Source: Oscillospiraceae bacterium (GTDB taxonomy: Bacteria; Bacillota; Clostridia; Oscillospirales; Oscillospiraceae). Taken from it: a stretch of 64,000 bases of DNA. The stretch covers positions 1 to 64,000 of the forward strand of contig CADAPH010000006.1 of assembly GCA_902789745.1 (NCBI GenBank), in the 5' to 3' direction. How positions within the stretch are numbered: position 1 is the stretch's first letter; each line of letters opens with the position of its first letter. The notes under the pieces were generated by a model. That model saw nothing but the letters and a program-made list of their open reading frames with translations, ran no database searches and was not told the origin of the DNA. This document shows, piece after piece, positions 6,851 to 14,533 of the stretch. A program made the position numbers and the translations under genes.

Positions 6851-7841
6851 GGATGGCGAGCGCGTCTGCGGTCTGATCGCCAGGACCTCCGCCGGCGACT
6901 ATGTGCGCTACAAGGCCTCCAAGGGCGTCATCATGGCGACCGGCGGCTACGGCAGCAACATGGAGATGGTTGCCACCCTCCAGCCTTGGACCCTGGAGCA
7001 GATCTGCGTCAATTACAACAAGTCCGGTTCCAAGGGCGACGGCATCAAGGCCTGCCTCTGGGCCGGCGCGGTGATGGACACGATCCACAGCGCCATGATC
7101 TTTGACCGCGGTGCGGTCAAGCCCAACGAGGAGGGCATCCCCGGCCAGAGCGTGCCCGGCGGCTGGTTCTGGATGGGCAGCCAGCCCTTCCTCAAGGTCA
7201 ATCTTAAGGGCGAGCGCTTTATGAACGAGTACCAGCCCTATGACTACGTCCTGCATCAGGCGGCCATGCAGCCCTCGCACACTTACGCCACCGTCTGGGA
7301 CAGCAGCTTTGAGAGCGATATCGAGCGCTTTGCCACCCACGGCTGCTCCCGTCTCTTCCCCCACGAAAATGGCACCCAGTCCGTCTTCCCGATAGAGACC
7401 ATCATCGGTATGAACGCCGGTCTTGAGGCGGAGGGCTACATTGTCCGCGCCGACAGCATCGAGGAGCTGGCCGAGAAGCTGAATCTGCCGGTAGAGACCT
7501 TCGTCAAGACGGTTGAACGCTACAACGAGCTGGCCGTCAAGGGCGAGGACGAGGATTTCGGCAAGGAGGCCTACCGTCTCTCCACCATGGACGCTCCCCC
7601 CTACTTCGGCACGCGCCAGTGCGGCGGTTACTTCATCTGCACCATGGACGGCATCCAGATCGACGACAACATGCACGCCGTTCGCGCCGACGGCAGCGCC
7701 ATCGAGGGCCTCTATGTCGTGGGCGACTGCTCCGGCAACTATTTCGCAAACAGCTAGCCCAACCTGATGGGCGGCGCTGCCGCCGGCCGGAGCACCACTT
7801 TTGGCCGCGTCGCGGGCAAGAACGCTGCAAAAGGGATCTGA
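6850..7841 (+). pseudogene. FAD-dependent fumarate-reductase-like flavoprotein, 5'-truncated and interrupted by TAG
   Basis: From about 6850 the frame reads DGERVCGLIARTS, KASKGVIMATGGYGSN and onward through GERFMNEYQPYD and a C-terminal GLYVVGDCSGNYFANS. This is the C-terminal half of the FAD_binding_2 family (fumarate/urocanate reductase type). The TAG at 7755-7757 replaces the tyrosine expected in 'ANSYPNL'; the frame then continues with PNLMGGAAAGRSTTFGRVAG to TGA at 7839-7841. The N-terminal FAD-binding half is missing. Intact relatives are encoded at 60369-62420 and from 63412 on. It is a pseudogene by truncation and nonsense mutation; no start codon or RBS serves the fragment. Confidence 0.82.
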
Positions 7842-7857
7842 TGATTTCTAAAGCGTA

Positions 7858-7927
7858 ATATACAATGGAGCTGCAGCTTTTCTCTCATTGGCTGCAGCTC
7901 CATATTAACTGTTAGTCCATTGTATAT
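7858..7927 (+). repeat. Nested, mutually exclusive inverted repeats
   Basis: A 13-bp stem ATGGAGCTGCAGC (7865-7877)/GCTGCAGCTCCAT (7891-7903) is nested in a 12-bp stem ATATACAATGGA (7858-7869)/TCCATTGTATAT (7916-7927). They share bases 7865-7869, so both cannot form fully at once. The inner one is probably the terminator of the flavoprotein remnant. Confidence 0.6.
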
Positions 7928-8420
7928 CCGGTTATCGAGCTCTCTTTTCACAAGAAAAAACGGTCGTAAATTGGTCGTAAGTTTCAATTGACACGATCTC
8001 AAAGCATTGATTTAACAGCATTTTCACCCTCAAACATTCAGTTTTGCCGAAGATTTGTATATTCATTGTTTATAACCCCGTATGTGTTATTATTGCCTGT
8101 TTTTCGCTCACTGTTCGTGAGGCCATAAAACCGTATATTTCAGTGTATCTTCTAAGCAATCGGTGGTAAATCCGCTTTTCCCGCTTCTTTGAGGTTTTTG
8201 GCTGCCTGGCCGCTTTGGCGCAGATATCCATAAATGTCAGCTTGCCTTGAAGGTTTTTCGGCAGAAGGAGATGAAGCAGCTCACTTCTTTTGACGGATGA
8301 CCGTCCTTTCGCTAGACGATCCTGACCAACCGGGACGGCAAGCTCCGGGAGGGGGTGATAACAAAGGACGTTCCCCCGAAAGGGAAAACAGGCTCGGTAT
8401 CCTTGAGGCGTTTCTCCGGA
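7928..8420. other. Intergenic stretch with possible gene remnants
   Basis: No intact gene is visible. A minus-strand frame at 7932-8066 encodes 44 residues beginning MNIQIFGKTECLRVK, reminiscent of the first strand of ArsC/Spx-like thioredoxin-fold proteins, but it loses the family pattern at once and is likely a remnant. The rest shows no recognisable coding or RNA element. Confidence 0.35.
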
Positions 8421-9032
8421 TTACTTTTCCTCATATTTTTGAAAGACCGGCTCGATCAGGAAGCTGCACAACAGCGCGGCGAGGCCGGGGCCGACGAACA
8501 GCGGGAATACCCAGTGCAGACCCGTCCAGAGTACCGCCACCCATAGGATCGCCATGGCGGCGCTGCGCAGGATATGGCCGAAGGCGAGGCGCGCCGCGGT
8601 AGCGTGCAGCGCCCCGAGGGGCATGGCAAAGCGCGAGAGCACGGGCCACAGCCAGCATTGCACGCAGAGCAGGAAAAAGCACAGCAACACCGCGGATCCG
8701 AGCACCGCCCACGGGTAAAGCGCCAGCGAGGGCGCAAGGCGCAGCAGCCCGTCAAGCCCGAAAAACAGCGCAGGCGGAACCGCAAGCCACGGCAGCGTCG
8801 CAAGCGCACCCTCCCTGAGTTCCCGCTTGAATACTTCGAGGAAGCGCGAGATCAGCGGCTCGTCGCCGCGCCGCATGCCGTGTACCGCCGCGTCATATAA
8901 AGCGGCGCTCGCGGGGCCCAGCGTCATGAGAGGGAGACAGAACACTGTCCACAAAAGGCTCAGCATCACGAGATCGCCGAGATGCCCCAGCGGCTTCCAG
9001 ATCAGACTCTCAGGGTTAAAGCCTTTCCGCAT
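8421..9032 (-). CDS. YesL/DUF624-family membrane protein
   Basis: A 203-residue membrane protein with about five hydrophobic segments. The N-terminus WKPLGHLGDLVMLSLLWTVFCLPL, followed by GPASAALYDAAVHGMRRG, is the hallmark of DUF624 (YesL). YesL-type proteins commonly lie beside ABC sugar transporters and glycan-degrading enzymes in Firmicutes; their molecular role is unknown. The start at 9032 lies directly after the stop of the SGNH esterase gene (9034-9036), so the two form one minus-strand transcript divergent from the sialic acid genes. This position agrees with a role in uptake or sensing of the same glycan. Confidence 0.85.
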   Translation of the reverse strand: MRKGFNPESLIWKPLGHLGDLVMLSLLWTVFCLPLMTLGPASAALYDAAVHGMRRGDEPLISRFLEVFKRELREGALATLPWLAVPPALFFGLDGLLRLAPSLALYPWAVLGSAVLLCFFLLCVQCWLWPVLSRFAMPLGALHATAARLAFGHILRSAAMAILWVAVLWTGLHWVFPLFVGPGLAALLCSFLIEPVFQKYEEK

Positions 9033-9033
9033 C

Positions 9034-9678
9034 TCACTTTACAAGACCCGGCACCAGCGCCGCCAGCTTTTCGGCGAGCTGCGCATGCGCTTTCCGGGTC
9101 AGATGCGTGAAGTCCACGGGGTTAAACGCGCAGAATTCGCCCGCGTTCAGATAGTGGACGCCGTTTCGCTTCGCGACGGCCTCCATATACGGCGGCAGAG
9201 CGACGGATTTTTCCACGCAGCCCTTCCCCATGACCTCGTCATGGAAGCCCTCGCCGAGCCTCGGCGGGCAGACCACCAGGATGTTCGGGGCCTTGCCGCC
9301 CCAGCAGTCCACGGTCTTGCACTTCTGGATCAGACGCTCCATGCCCACGGCGATGGCCGGGGCGTTGGCCGCGAAGCGCTCCTTGGTGTCATTCGTGCCA
9401 AGCATAAGGATCAGCAGGCTCACCGGCTCGTGGGTCATCAGCACCGGGAAGGCGGCGCTGAGACCGTCCATGGCCTCGTGCAGCGGATCGGCAAAGACGG
9501 TCGTCCGGCCGCCGAGACCCTCCTCCAGGATCAAATAGTCCTCTCCCAGCGCCTTCTGCAAAAGGCAGGTCCAGCGCTCATCCTCGTTAAATCGGTTGCC
9601 GCCGTCGGCGCAGTCGTTGGGGTCGGCGCAATAGCCGTGGGTATTGGAATCTCCGAAGCATACGATGTGTTTTTTCAT
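9034..9678 (-). CDS. SGNH/GDSL hydrolase, possible sialate O-acetylesterase
   Basis: A 214-residue SGNH hydrolase. Block I is FGDSNTHGY with the nucleophile Ser, GLGGRTTVF gives the block II Gly, LMLGTNDTK is block III with Asn, and DFTHLTRKAH carries the catalytic Asp-x-x-His of block V. No signal peptide is visible from the chosen start, the ATG at 9678 preceded by a purine-rich GGAAAGGAAAG stretch; the longer upstream frame is less likely. Such enzymes hydrolyse acetyl or acyl esters of carbohydrates. Because it is divergently adjacent to a sialic acid operon, removal of O-acetyl groups from sialic acid inside the cell is a reasonable inference, not shown by sequence. Confidence 0.85.
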   Translation of the reverse strand: MKKHIVCFGDSNTHGYCADPNDCADGGNRFNEDERWTCLLQKALGEDYLILEEGLGGRTTVFADPLHEAMDGLSAAFPVLMTHEPVSLLILMLGTNDTKERFAANAPAIAVGMERLIQKCKTVDCWGGKAPNILVVCPPRLGEGFHDEVMGKGCVEKSVALPPYMEAVAKRNGVHYLNAGEFCAFNPVDFTHLTRKAHAQLAEKLAALVPGLVK

Positions 9679-9721
9679 GGAAGCACTTTCCTTTCCTTTG
9701 AATTCTGTCATCATGCCTGTG

Positions 9722-9750
9722 ATTATACCACCGGCGCGGTGCTTTGTCAG
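9722..9750 (-). promoter_or_regulatory. Promoter of the esterase-yesL transcript
   Basis: Minus strand CTGACA (9750-9745), 17-bp spacer, TATAAT (9727-9722), about 45 bp before the esterase start. It is divergent from the promoter at 9784-9812, so the RpiR-type palindrome between them could serve both. Confidence 0.6.
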
Positions 9751-9783
9751 CAGTTTATATAAAAATTTCACAGTATATTTGTG

Positions 9784-9812
9784 TTGAAAATTTCTTTCAC
9801 GGCTGGTACACT
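9784..9812 (+). promoter_or_regulatory. Promoter of the AGE epimerase gene with TGAAA-N5-TTTCA operator
   Basis: TTGAAA (9784-9789), 17-bp spacer, TACACT (9807-9812). The palindrome TGAAA-ATTTC-TTTCA (9785-9799) overlaps the -35. The same palindrome occurs twice before the ABC transporter operon (12100-12143). It is the probable site of the RpiR regulator encoded at 11148-12005. Confidence 0.7.
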
Positions 9813-9859
9813 GTGAGCAGGAAAACGCGGAAACATCAAACTGAAAAGGAGCGATTTCT

Positions 9860-11068
9860 ATGGATAAAACGAAGCTGGCCGAGAGCAGACAGTGGATTCA
9901 GGCGGAGCTTGACCGCTGCGTGAATTTCTGGCTGAAAAACGGCATAGATCCCATAAACGGCGGCGTATACACCTGCCTTGACCGGGAGGGCAAGGTCTTC
10001 TCCACAGACAAGAGCGTGTGGATGCAGGGCCGCTGCGGGTGGATTTTCGCGTGGCTCTGCCGTGTGTACGGCGTGAAGGAGGAGTGGCTGGCCGCGTCGA
10101 GGAACTGCCTGGACTTCATGGAGGCCCACTGCATCAACCGCGAGGCCGGGAACCGCATGTACTTCACCGTCACGGCGGATGGCAAACCCCTGCGCCAGCG
10201 CCGTTATTACTTCTCCGAGGCGTTCTACGCCATGGCCAACGCCGAGTACTACGGCGTGACCGGGGACCGCGCCTGTCTCGACCGCGCGCGCCGCGCGTAT
10301 GAGCTCTATTGGGATCTGGCCCACGGCATGCCCGACCCCACCGGCCTCGGCCCCAAGACCATACCGGAGACGCGCACGGGCCGCGCCTTCGGCATTCCCA
10401 TGATCTATCTGAACGTCACGGGCGTGATGCTGCGCAACGATCCCGAGCGCAAGTCCCTCTACTACGAACGCGCCGCCGCCTGCGTGGACGACATCTTCCG
10501 CTATCATGTCAAGGACGAACTGGGCTGCGTTTTGGAAAACGTCGGCCCGGAGGGCGAGGCGCGCCTCGAGTTTACCGAGGGCCGCATCGTGAACCCCGGT
10601 CACGACATTGAGGGCGTGTGGTTCCTGCTGGAGCAGGCCAAGCGCACCGGCGACGCAGAGCTTGTCAAAAAGGCCGAGACCATCTTTAACCGCGCCATCA
10701 ACGCGGGCTGGGACAAGGAATACGGCGGCCTGCTGTACTTCATCGACTGCCTGGGCCGCCCGCCCGAGGCCTACGAGCATGACATGAAGCTCTGGTGGCC
10801 GCACGACGAGATTTTAATTTCCTCCCTGATGCTGTACCGTGACACCGGCAAGGAGGAATATCTGGACTGGTTTTACAGGACGCTGGATTACTGCAAGACG
10901 TACTTCTCCGATCCGGAGTACGGTGAGTGGTACGGCTATCTCCGCCGCGACGGCAAGCCCACCGAACCGCCCTGCAAGGGGTCGACCTTCAAGGGCCCGT
11001 TCCACCTGCCGCGCATGCTGAGCATGGTGGACATGATGCTCGGCGAGCTGCTGGACAGGGCGGAGTAA
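9860..11068 (+). CDS. AGE-family epimerase, probable N-acylglucosamine 2-epimerase
   Basis: A 402-residue (alpha/alpha)6-barrel enzyme, the usual length of renin-binding-protein-type epimerases that interconvert ManNAc and GlcNAc in the cytoplasm. Family motifs are in order: KSVWMQGRCGWIFAWL (residues ~51-66), PGHDIEGVWFLLEQA with His248, KLWWPHDE (residues ~310-317) and GPFHLPRML with His382. His248 and His382 are the two catalytic bases known in the family. AAAGGAG stands before the ATG. The gene begins the sialic acid locus and offers the step from ManNAc to GlcNAc; no NanE (ManNAc-6-P epimerase) gene is present in the locus. Other AGE members act on mannose or cellobiose, so the substrate rests on context. 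Confidence 0.88.
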   Translation: MDKTKLAESRQWIQAELDRCVNFWLKNGIDPINGGVYTCLDREGKVFSTDKSVWMQGRCGWIFAWLCRVYGVKEEWLAASRNCLDFMEAHCINREAGNRMYFTVTADGKPLRQRRYYFSEAFYAMANAEYYGVTGDRACLDRARRAYELYWDLAHGMPDPTGLGPKTIPETRTGRAFGIPMIYLNVTGVMLRNDPERKSLYYERAAACVDDIFRYHVKDELGCVLENVGPEGEARLEFTEGRIVNPGHDIEGVWFLLEQAKRTGDAELVKKAETIFNRAINAGWDKEYGGLLYFIDCLGRPPEAYEHDMKLWWPHDEILISSLMLYRDTGKEEYLDWFYRTLDYCKTYFSDPEYGEWYGYLRRDGKPTEPPCKGSTFKGPFHLPRMLSMVDMMLGELLDRAE

Positions 11069-11081
11069 AAAGCGGCCGGCC

Positions 11082-11110
11082 TGTAAGCTCCCTCAGAGAG
11101 GGAGCTTACA
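11082..11110 (+). other. Intercistronic hairpin between the epimerase and regulator genes
   Basis: TGTAAGCTCCCTC (11082-11094) pairs perfectly with GAGGGAGCTTACA (11098-11110) across a 3-nt loop. There is no T-tract, so it is more likely a processing or stabilising hairpin or weak terminator. Confidence 0.6.
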
Positions 11111-11147
11111 ACGAAAATGATATTGAATGAAAGGGGGCTGGTGAACG

Positions 11148-12005
11148 ATGCCCAACGCAGCGCAAAACGTATTTGACACCATCAGCCAGTCCTACTATGA
11201 GCTGACGGCGGCCGAGCGGAAAACCGCGGATTACATTTTGAAAAACCGGGACAGAACGCAGTACCTGTCCATCGGGGAGCTGGCGGAGGAGAGCGGCGTG
11301 GCCGAGGCCACCATCTCGCGCTTCTGCCGGCGGCTGGGCTACAAGGGCTACAACGCCTTCAAGCTCGCCATCGCAAACGCCGGGGCCGTGAAGCTGGACG
11401 CCGCGTCCGACAAGCCCCTGCGGGACAGCGACGATCCCGTCGAGCTTGCCCGCCGCCTCTACGCCGTGGAGAGCGAGGCCATGCTCCAGACCCTGTCCCT
11501 GCTGCGCCCGGCGGAGCTGGACAAGGCCGTAGCCGTTCTCAGGGACGCGCGCAAGGTGCTGTGCATGGGCCAGGGCGGATCGATGATCCTGGCGTCGGAG
11601 GCCGCGCACCTCTTCTCCGTCTGCGGCGGCAAGTTCGTCCCCGTGTCGGACTCGCACATGCAGGTCATCGCCTCCGCCACCCTCACCGAGGCCGACGCCG
11701 TGCTCTTCTTCTCCTATTCCGGCGCGACCAAGGATATGATGGATACTCTCTCCGTCGTGCGGGAGCAGGGGGCGCGCATCATCCTCATCACGCGCTTTCC
11801 CCGCTCGCCGGGGGCGGAGCTGGCGGACGTAGTGCTCCAGTGCGGCTCCAACGAGAGCCCGCTGCAGCACGGCTCGGTCCCCGCGCGCATCGCGCAGCTT
11901 TTCCTTCTGGACATTCTCTTCACCCGCGTCTGCCTCGCCGATCCGGAGTGCTGCGGGGAAAACCGCCGCCGCATCGCCGCTGCCCTCGCGGACAAGCACC
12001 TGTGA
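11148..12005 (+). CDS. RpiR/MurR-family transcriptional regulator of the sialic acid locus
   Basis: A 285-residue regulator. The N-terminal RpiR HTH spans residues 1-77 (TAAERKTADYILKN, IGELAEESGVAEATISRFCRRLGYKGY), followed by a linker and a C-terminal SIS phosphosugar-binding domain at residues ~125-260 (GQGGSMILASEAAHLF, FSYSGATKDMMDTL). RpiR-type NanR proteins respond to phosphorylated amino sugars such as ManNAc-6-P or to related pathway intermediates. It lies inside the locus, between the epimerase and the transporter, with GGGGG as SD before the ATG at 11148. Three TGAAA-N5-TTTCA palindromes at the flanking promoters are its likely operators. Whether it represses or activates cannot be told: one site overlaps a -35, two lie just upstream of another. 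Confidence 0.9.
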   Translation: MPNAAQNVFDTISQSYYELTAAERKTADYILKNRDRTQYLSIGELAEESGVAEATISRFCRRLGYKGYNAFKLAIANAGAVKLDAASDKPLRDSDDPVELARRLYAVESEAMLQTLSLLRPAELDKAVAVLRDARKVLCMGQGGSMILASEAAHLFSVCGGKFVPVSDSHMQVIASATLTEADAVLFFSYSGATKDMMDTLSVVREQGARIILITRFPRSPGAELADVVLQCGSNESPLQHGSVPARIAQLFLLDILFTRVCLADPECCGENRRRIAAALADKHL

Positions 12006-12042
12006 CGGCTTTCATCAAAACCAGACAGAACTGAAGCGTCTC

Positions 12043-12090
12043 ATCCCGCCCCGCTTTTGGCAAAGTGTCCAAAAAGCGGGGCGGGATTTT
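12043..12090 (+). terminator. Terminator of the rpiR-type gene
   Basis: ATCCCGCCCCGCTTTT (12043-12058) pairs with AAAAGCGGGGCGGGAT (12072-12087), followed by TTTT. A strong GC-rich rho-independent terminator that separates the regulator from the transporter operon. Confidence 0.85.
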
Positions 12091-12099
12091 GTACATAAC

Positions 12100-12180
12100 A
12101 GAAATTTTCTTTCAGAGAGCGCGATTTATGAAAAAAACTTTCAGAACCCCGTTGACATTGACGCCCGGGGATTGTAAAAT
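12100..12180 (+). promoter_or_regulatory. Promoter of the transporter/nan operon with two RpiR-type operators
   Basis: TTGACA (12152-12157), 17-bp spacer, TAAAAT (12175-12180). Upstream are AGAAA-TTTTC-TTTCA (12100-12114) and TGAAA-AAAAC-TTTCA (12129-12143), centres 29 bp apart, matching the site at 9785-9799. Being just upstream of -35, they could support activation or looping repression. Confidence 0.75.
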
Positions 12181-12250
12181 CCTATACAGATAGACTGCGG
12201 CGGAGTCTGCCGCAGGACGAACACATTATATCAAATCAGGAGGTAGACAC

Positions 12251-13370
12251 ATGAAAAAGCTTCTCGCACTCGTTTTGACCCTGTGCATGGTCTTTGCGCT
12301 CTTTGGCGGCACCGCCGCTCACGCGGAGGACAGCCGCGCCCGACCTCATCATGGAAGGTCCCGAGCGTCTGGTCGCCAACTGGGGCGCCAAGGGCTATAT
12401 GGTCGACATAGCCGATCTGTGGGACGACAGCGACAAGGCAGAGATCCTTCCCGTCGTTCAGGCCGCCTGCTTCAACAAGGAGGGCGCCAGCTATGAATAT
12501 CCCCTCTGCATGACCGCCCACTGCATGGCCGTCAACCTTGAGCGCTTCAAGGCCGTCGGCGCCGATCAGTATCTCGATCTGGACACCCACACCTGGACCA
12601 CCGATCAGTTCATCGAAGCCGTCAAGCTGCTGGCCGCCGAGAATCCCAATGTCGCGGCGATCTACTGCTCCGGCCAGGGCGGCGACCAGGGTACCCGCGC
12701 GATCATCAACAACCTCTACGGCGGCTCCTTCACCGATGCTGACCACACCAAGTACACCGCCGACTCCCCCGAGAACATCAAGGCTCTCGAGCTGCTGGTC
12801 GGTCTTGAAGGCATCAACTTCGATCCCGCCATCAATGGCGGCGAGGAGATCAACCTCTTCCGTCAGGGCATTCTCGATATGGCCTTCTGCTGGAACATCG
12901 GCGCGCAGCTCAACACCGACAACAATGACGCGGGTCTGACCAACGACGGCGACGAGATCGTCTGCATGGCCTTCCCGACCGATCAGGCGCAGCCCGCTCT
13001 CTGCGGTGGCATCTGGGGCTTCGGCATCTTCGACAACGGCAGCGCTGAGAAGATCGAGGCCGCCAAGACCTTTATCAAGTACATGGCTGACAGCGCGGCG
13101 ACTGCCGACGCCGTCAAGGCTTCCACCTATTTCGCCGTGCGCGACACCGCCGACGGCGTTGATCTGACCAAGATCTACGACGGCAACGAGATCATGAGCG
13201 AGTACACCAAGCTCATGCCCTTCCTGGGCGACTACTACCAGGTTGTCCCCGGCTGGGCCGAGGCCCGTACCGCGTGGTGGAACATGCTCCAGAAAGTCGG
13301 CTCCGGCGCTGATGTGACCGAGGCCGTCACCGAGTTCTGCGCCATCGCGAACGCAGCCGCCGCCAAGTAA
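12251..13370 (+). pseudogene. ABC transporter sugar-binding protein (family 1), broken by internal deletion and frameshift
   Basis: The gene starts at ATG 12251 behind AGGAGG with a good signal peptide (MKKLLALVLTLCMVFALFGG... ending AHAED). At about 12326-12340 this frame is lost and a second frame continues as APDLIMEGPERLVANWGAKGYMVDI through a complete C-terminal part ending at 13370. Family 1 binding proteins are about 420-450 residues; here about 60-70 residues of the first lobe are missing and the total length is not a multiple of three. The product would be an exported fragment with no ligand-binding protein. The permeases and catabolic genes downstream look intact. Either the strain has lost its high-affinity uptake or the assembly dropped a segment. 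Confidence 0.8.
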
Positions 13371-13403
13371 GCGGTCTGTCAATCCAACATAGCATATCAG
13401 GGT

Positions 13404-13590
13404 GCGCACCCTCTCTGCGGTCAGCGCAGGGGGGGTGCGTTCCTGTAAAAGCTATGCTTTTACAGGAAAAATTGATTCAAACACCCGTTCCTCGCCCCTG
13501 ACGGGGCAACCGGAACGGATGCGAAAAAAATCCCCATGCTTGTTTATCTGAAGTTCGTTGTGTCAGGTCTTGCCGCGCATGGGGATTTTT
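13404..13590 (+). terminator. Array of three hairpins between binding protein and permease genes
   Basis: Hairpin one pairs GCGCACCC... with ...GGGTGCG (13404-13440). Hairpin two is TCCTGTAAAAGC/GCTTTTACAGGA (13441-13467). Hairpin three pairs AAAAATCCCCATGC (13526-13539) with GCATGGGGATTTTT (13577-13590) around a 37-nt loop and ends at the permease SD. Such an array would reduce permease expression relative to binding protein. Confidence 0.6.
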
Positions 13591-13612
13591 GCATAGAAAG
13601 GGGTCTTTCTGT

Positions 13613-14521
13613 ATGCGCAAATCCCGTACCGGCCTGGATCAGGCCCTGATCCGCCAGGAGACGATCAGCGGTTATCTGTTCCTGCTGCCGAGTCTGTTCT
13701 TCTTCCTCGTCTTTGTCGTCTACCCGATGTTCATGTGTATCTATACAAGCTTTTTTGACTCCAACATGGGCAAAAACACTGTCGACACCTTCATCGGCCT
13801 CGGCAACTACAAGGAGCTGTTTCAGGACAAGGTCTTCCTCGGCGCGCTGCGAAACACCATTGTCATCGTGGTCGTCGCGGTGCCCACGGTCTGTGCCTTC
13901 TCCCTCTGGGTCGCCACGGCCATTGTGGATATGAAGCCGGCTCTGACCTCCCTCTTCCGCGTGATCTTCTACCTGCCGGTCGTCACCGGCTCGGTGGCGG
14001 TCACGGTCGTGTGGAAGTGGATGTACAACAACTATTACGGCATCTTCAACTACCTGCTCAAGAGCGCGGGCGTGATCGACAAAAACATCAACTGGCTGGG
14101 CGACGCCCGTTACGCCCTCTGGTGCATCATCCTGATCCTGTTCACGACCTCCGTCGGCCAGCCGATCGTCCTGTACGTCTCCGCGCTGGGCAACGTCGAC
14201 CAGTCCCTGGTCGAGGCCGCCGAGGTCGACGGCGCGACGCCCATGCAGGTGTTCTGGAAGATCAAGTGGCAGCAGATCATGCCCACCACGCTCTATATCC
14301 TGGTCATCACCACCATCAACTCCTTCCAGTGCTTCGCGCTGATCCAGCTGCTGACCTCCGGCGGGCCGAACCACAGCACCGACACGGTCATGTATTACAT
14401 CTACTACACCGCCTTCAAGCTCTACCGCTACGGCTACGGCAACGCCATGGGCGTCGTGCTGATGATCATCATCGCCCTGCTGTCCGCCGTGCAGTTCAAG
14501 CTGGGCCAGAGCGCGGATTAA
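13613..14521 (+). CDS. ABC sugar transporter permease (MalF/UgpA type)
   Basis: A 302-residue membrane protein with six transmembrane segments, beginning GYLFLLPSLFFFLVFVVYPM and carrying the cytoplasmic EAA loop EAAEVDGATPMQVFWKI that contacts the ATPase. It is the first permease of a CUT1-type importer. The ATG at 13613 is favoured because AAAGGGG lies about 9 nt upstream; an in-frame ATG at 13589 lies in the terminator stem. In this locus the likely cargo is free sialic acid or a sialylated or amino-sugar glycan. No ATPase gene is present, as usual for CUT1 systems served by a shared MsmK-type ATPase. Confidence 0.9.
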   Translation: MRKSRTGLDQALIRQETISGYLFLLPSLFFFLVFVVYPMFMCIYTSFFDSNMGKNTVDTFIGLGNYKELFQDKVFLGALRNTIVIVVVAVPTVCAFSLWVATAIVDMKPALTSLFRVIFYLPVVTGSVAVTVVWKWMYNNYYGIFNYLLKSAGVIDKNINWLGDARYALWCIILILFTTSVGQPIVLYVSALGNVDQSLVEAAEVDGATPMQVFWKIKWQQIMPTTLYILVITTINSFQCFALIQLLTSGGPNHSTDTVMYYIYYTAFKLYRYGYGNAMGVVLMIIIALLSAVQFKLGQSAD

Positions 14522-14533
14522 GGAGGGGCGAAC

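Noticed and set aside
7755..7757. TAG in the flavoprotein remnant as a pyrrolysine or recoding site
   Set aside because: The position is normally Tyr (one base from TAC/TAT), the gene already lacks its N-terminal half, and nothing suggests pyrrolysine use.
9679..9771. Upstream start for the SGNH esterase giving 31 extra residues
   Set aside because: The extra part is not protein-like, covers the promoter at 9722-9750, and the family begins at KKHIVCFGDS.
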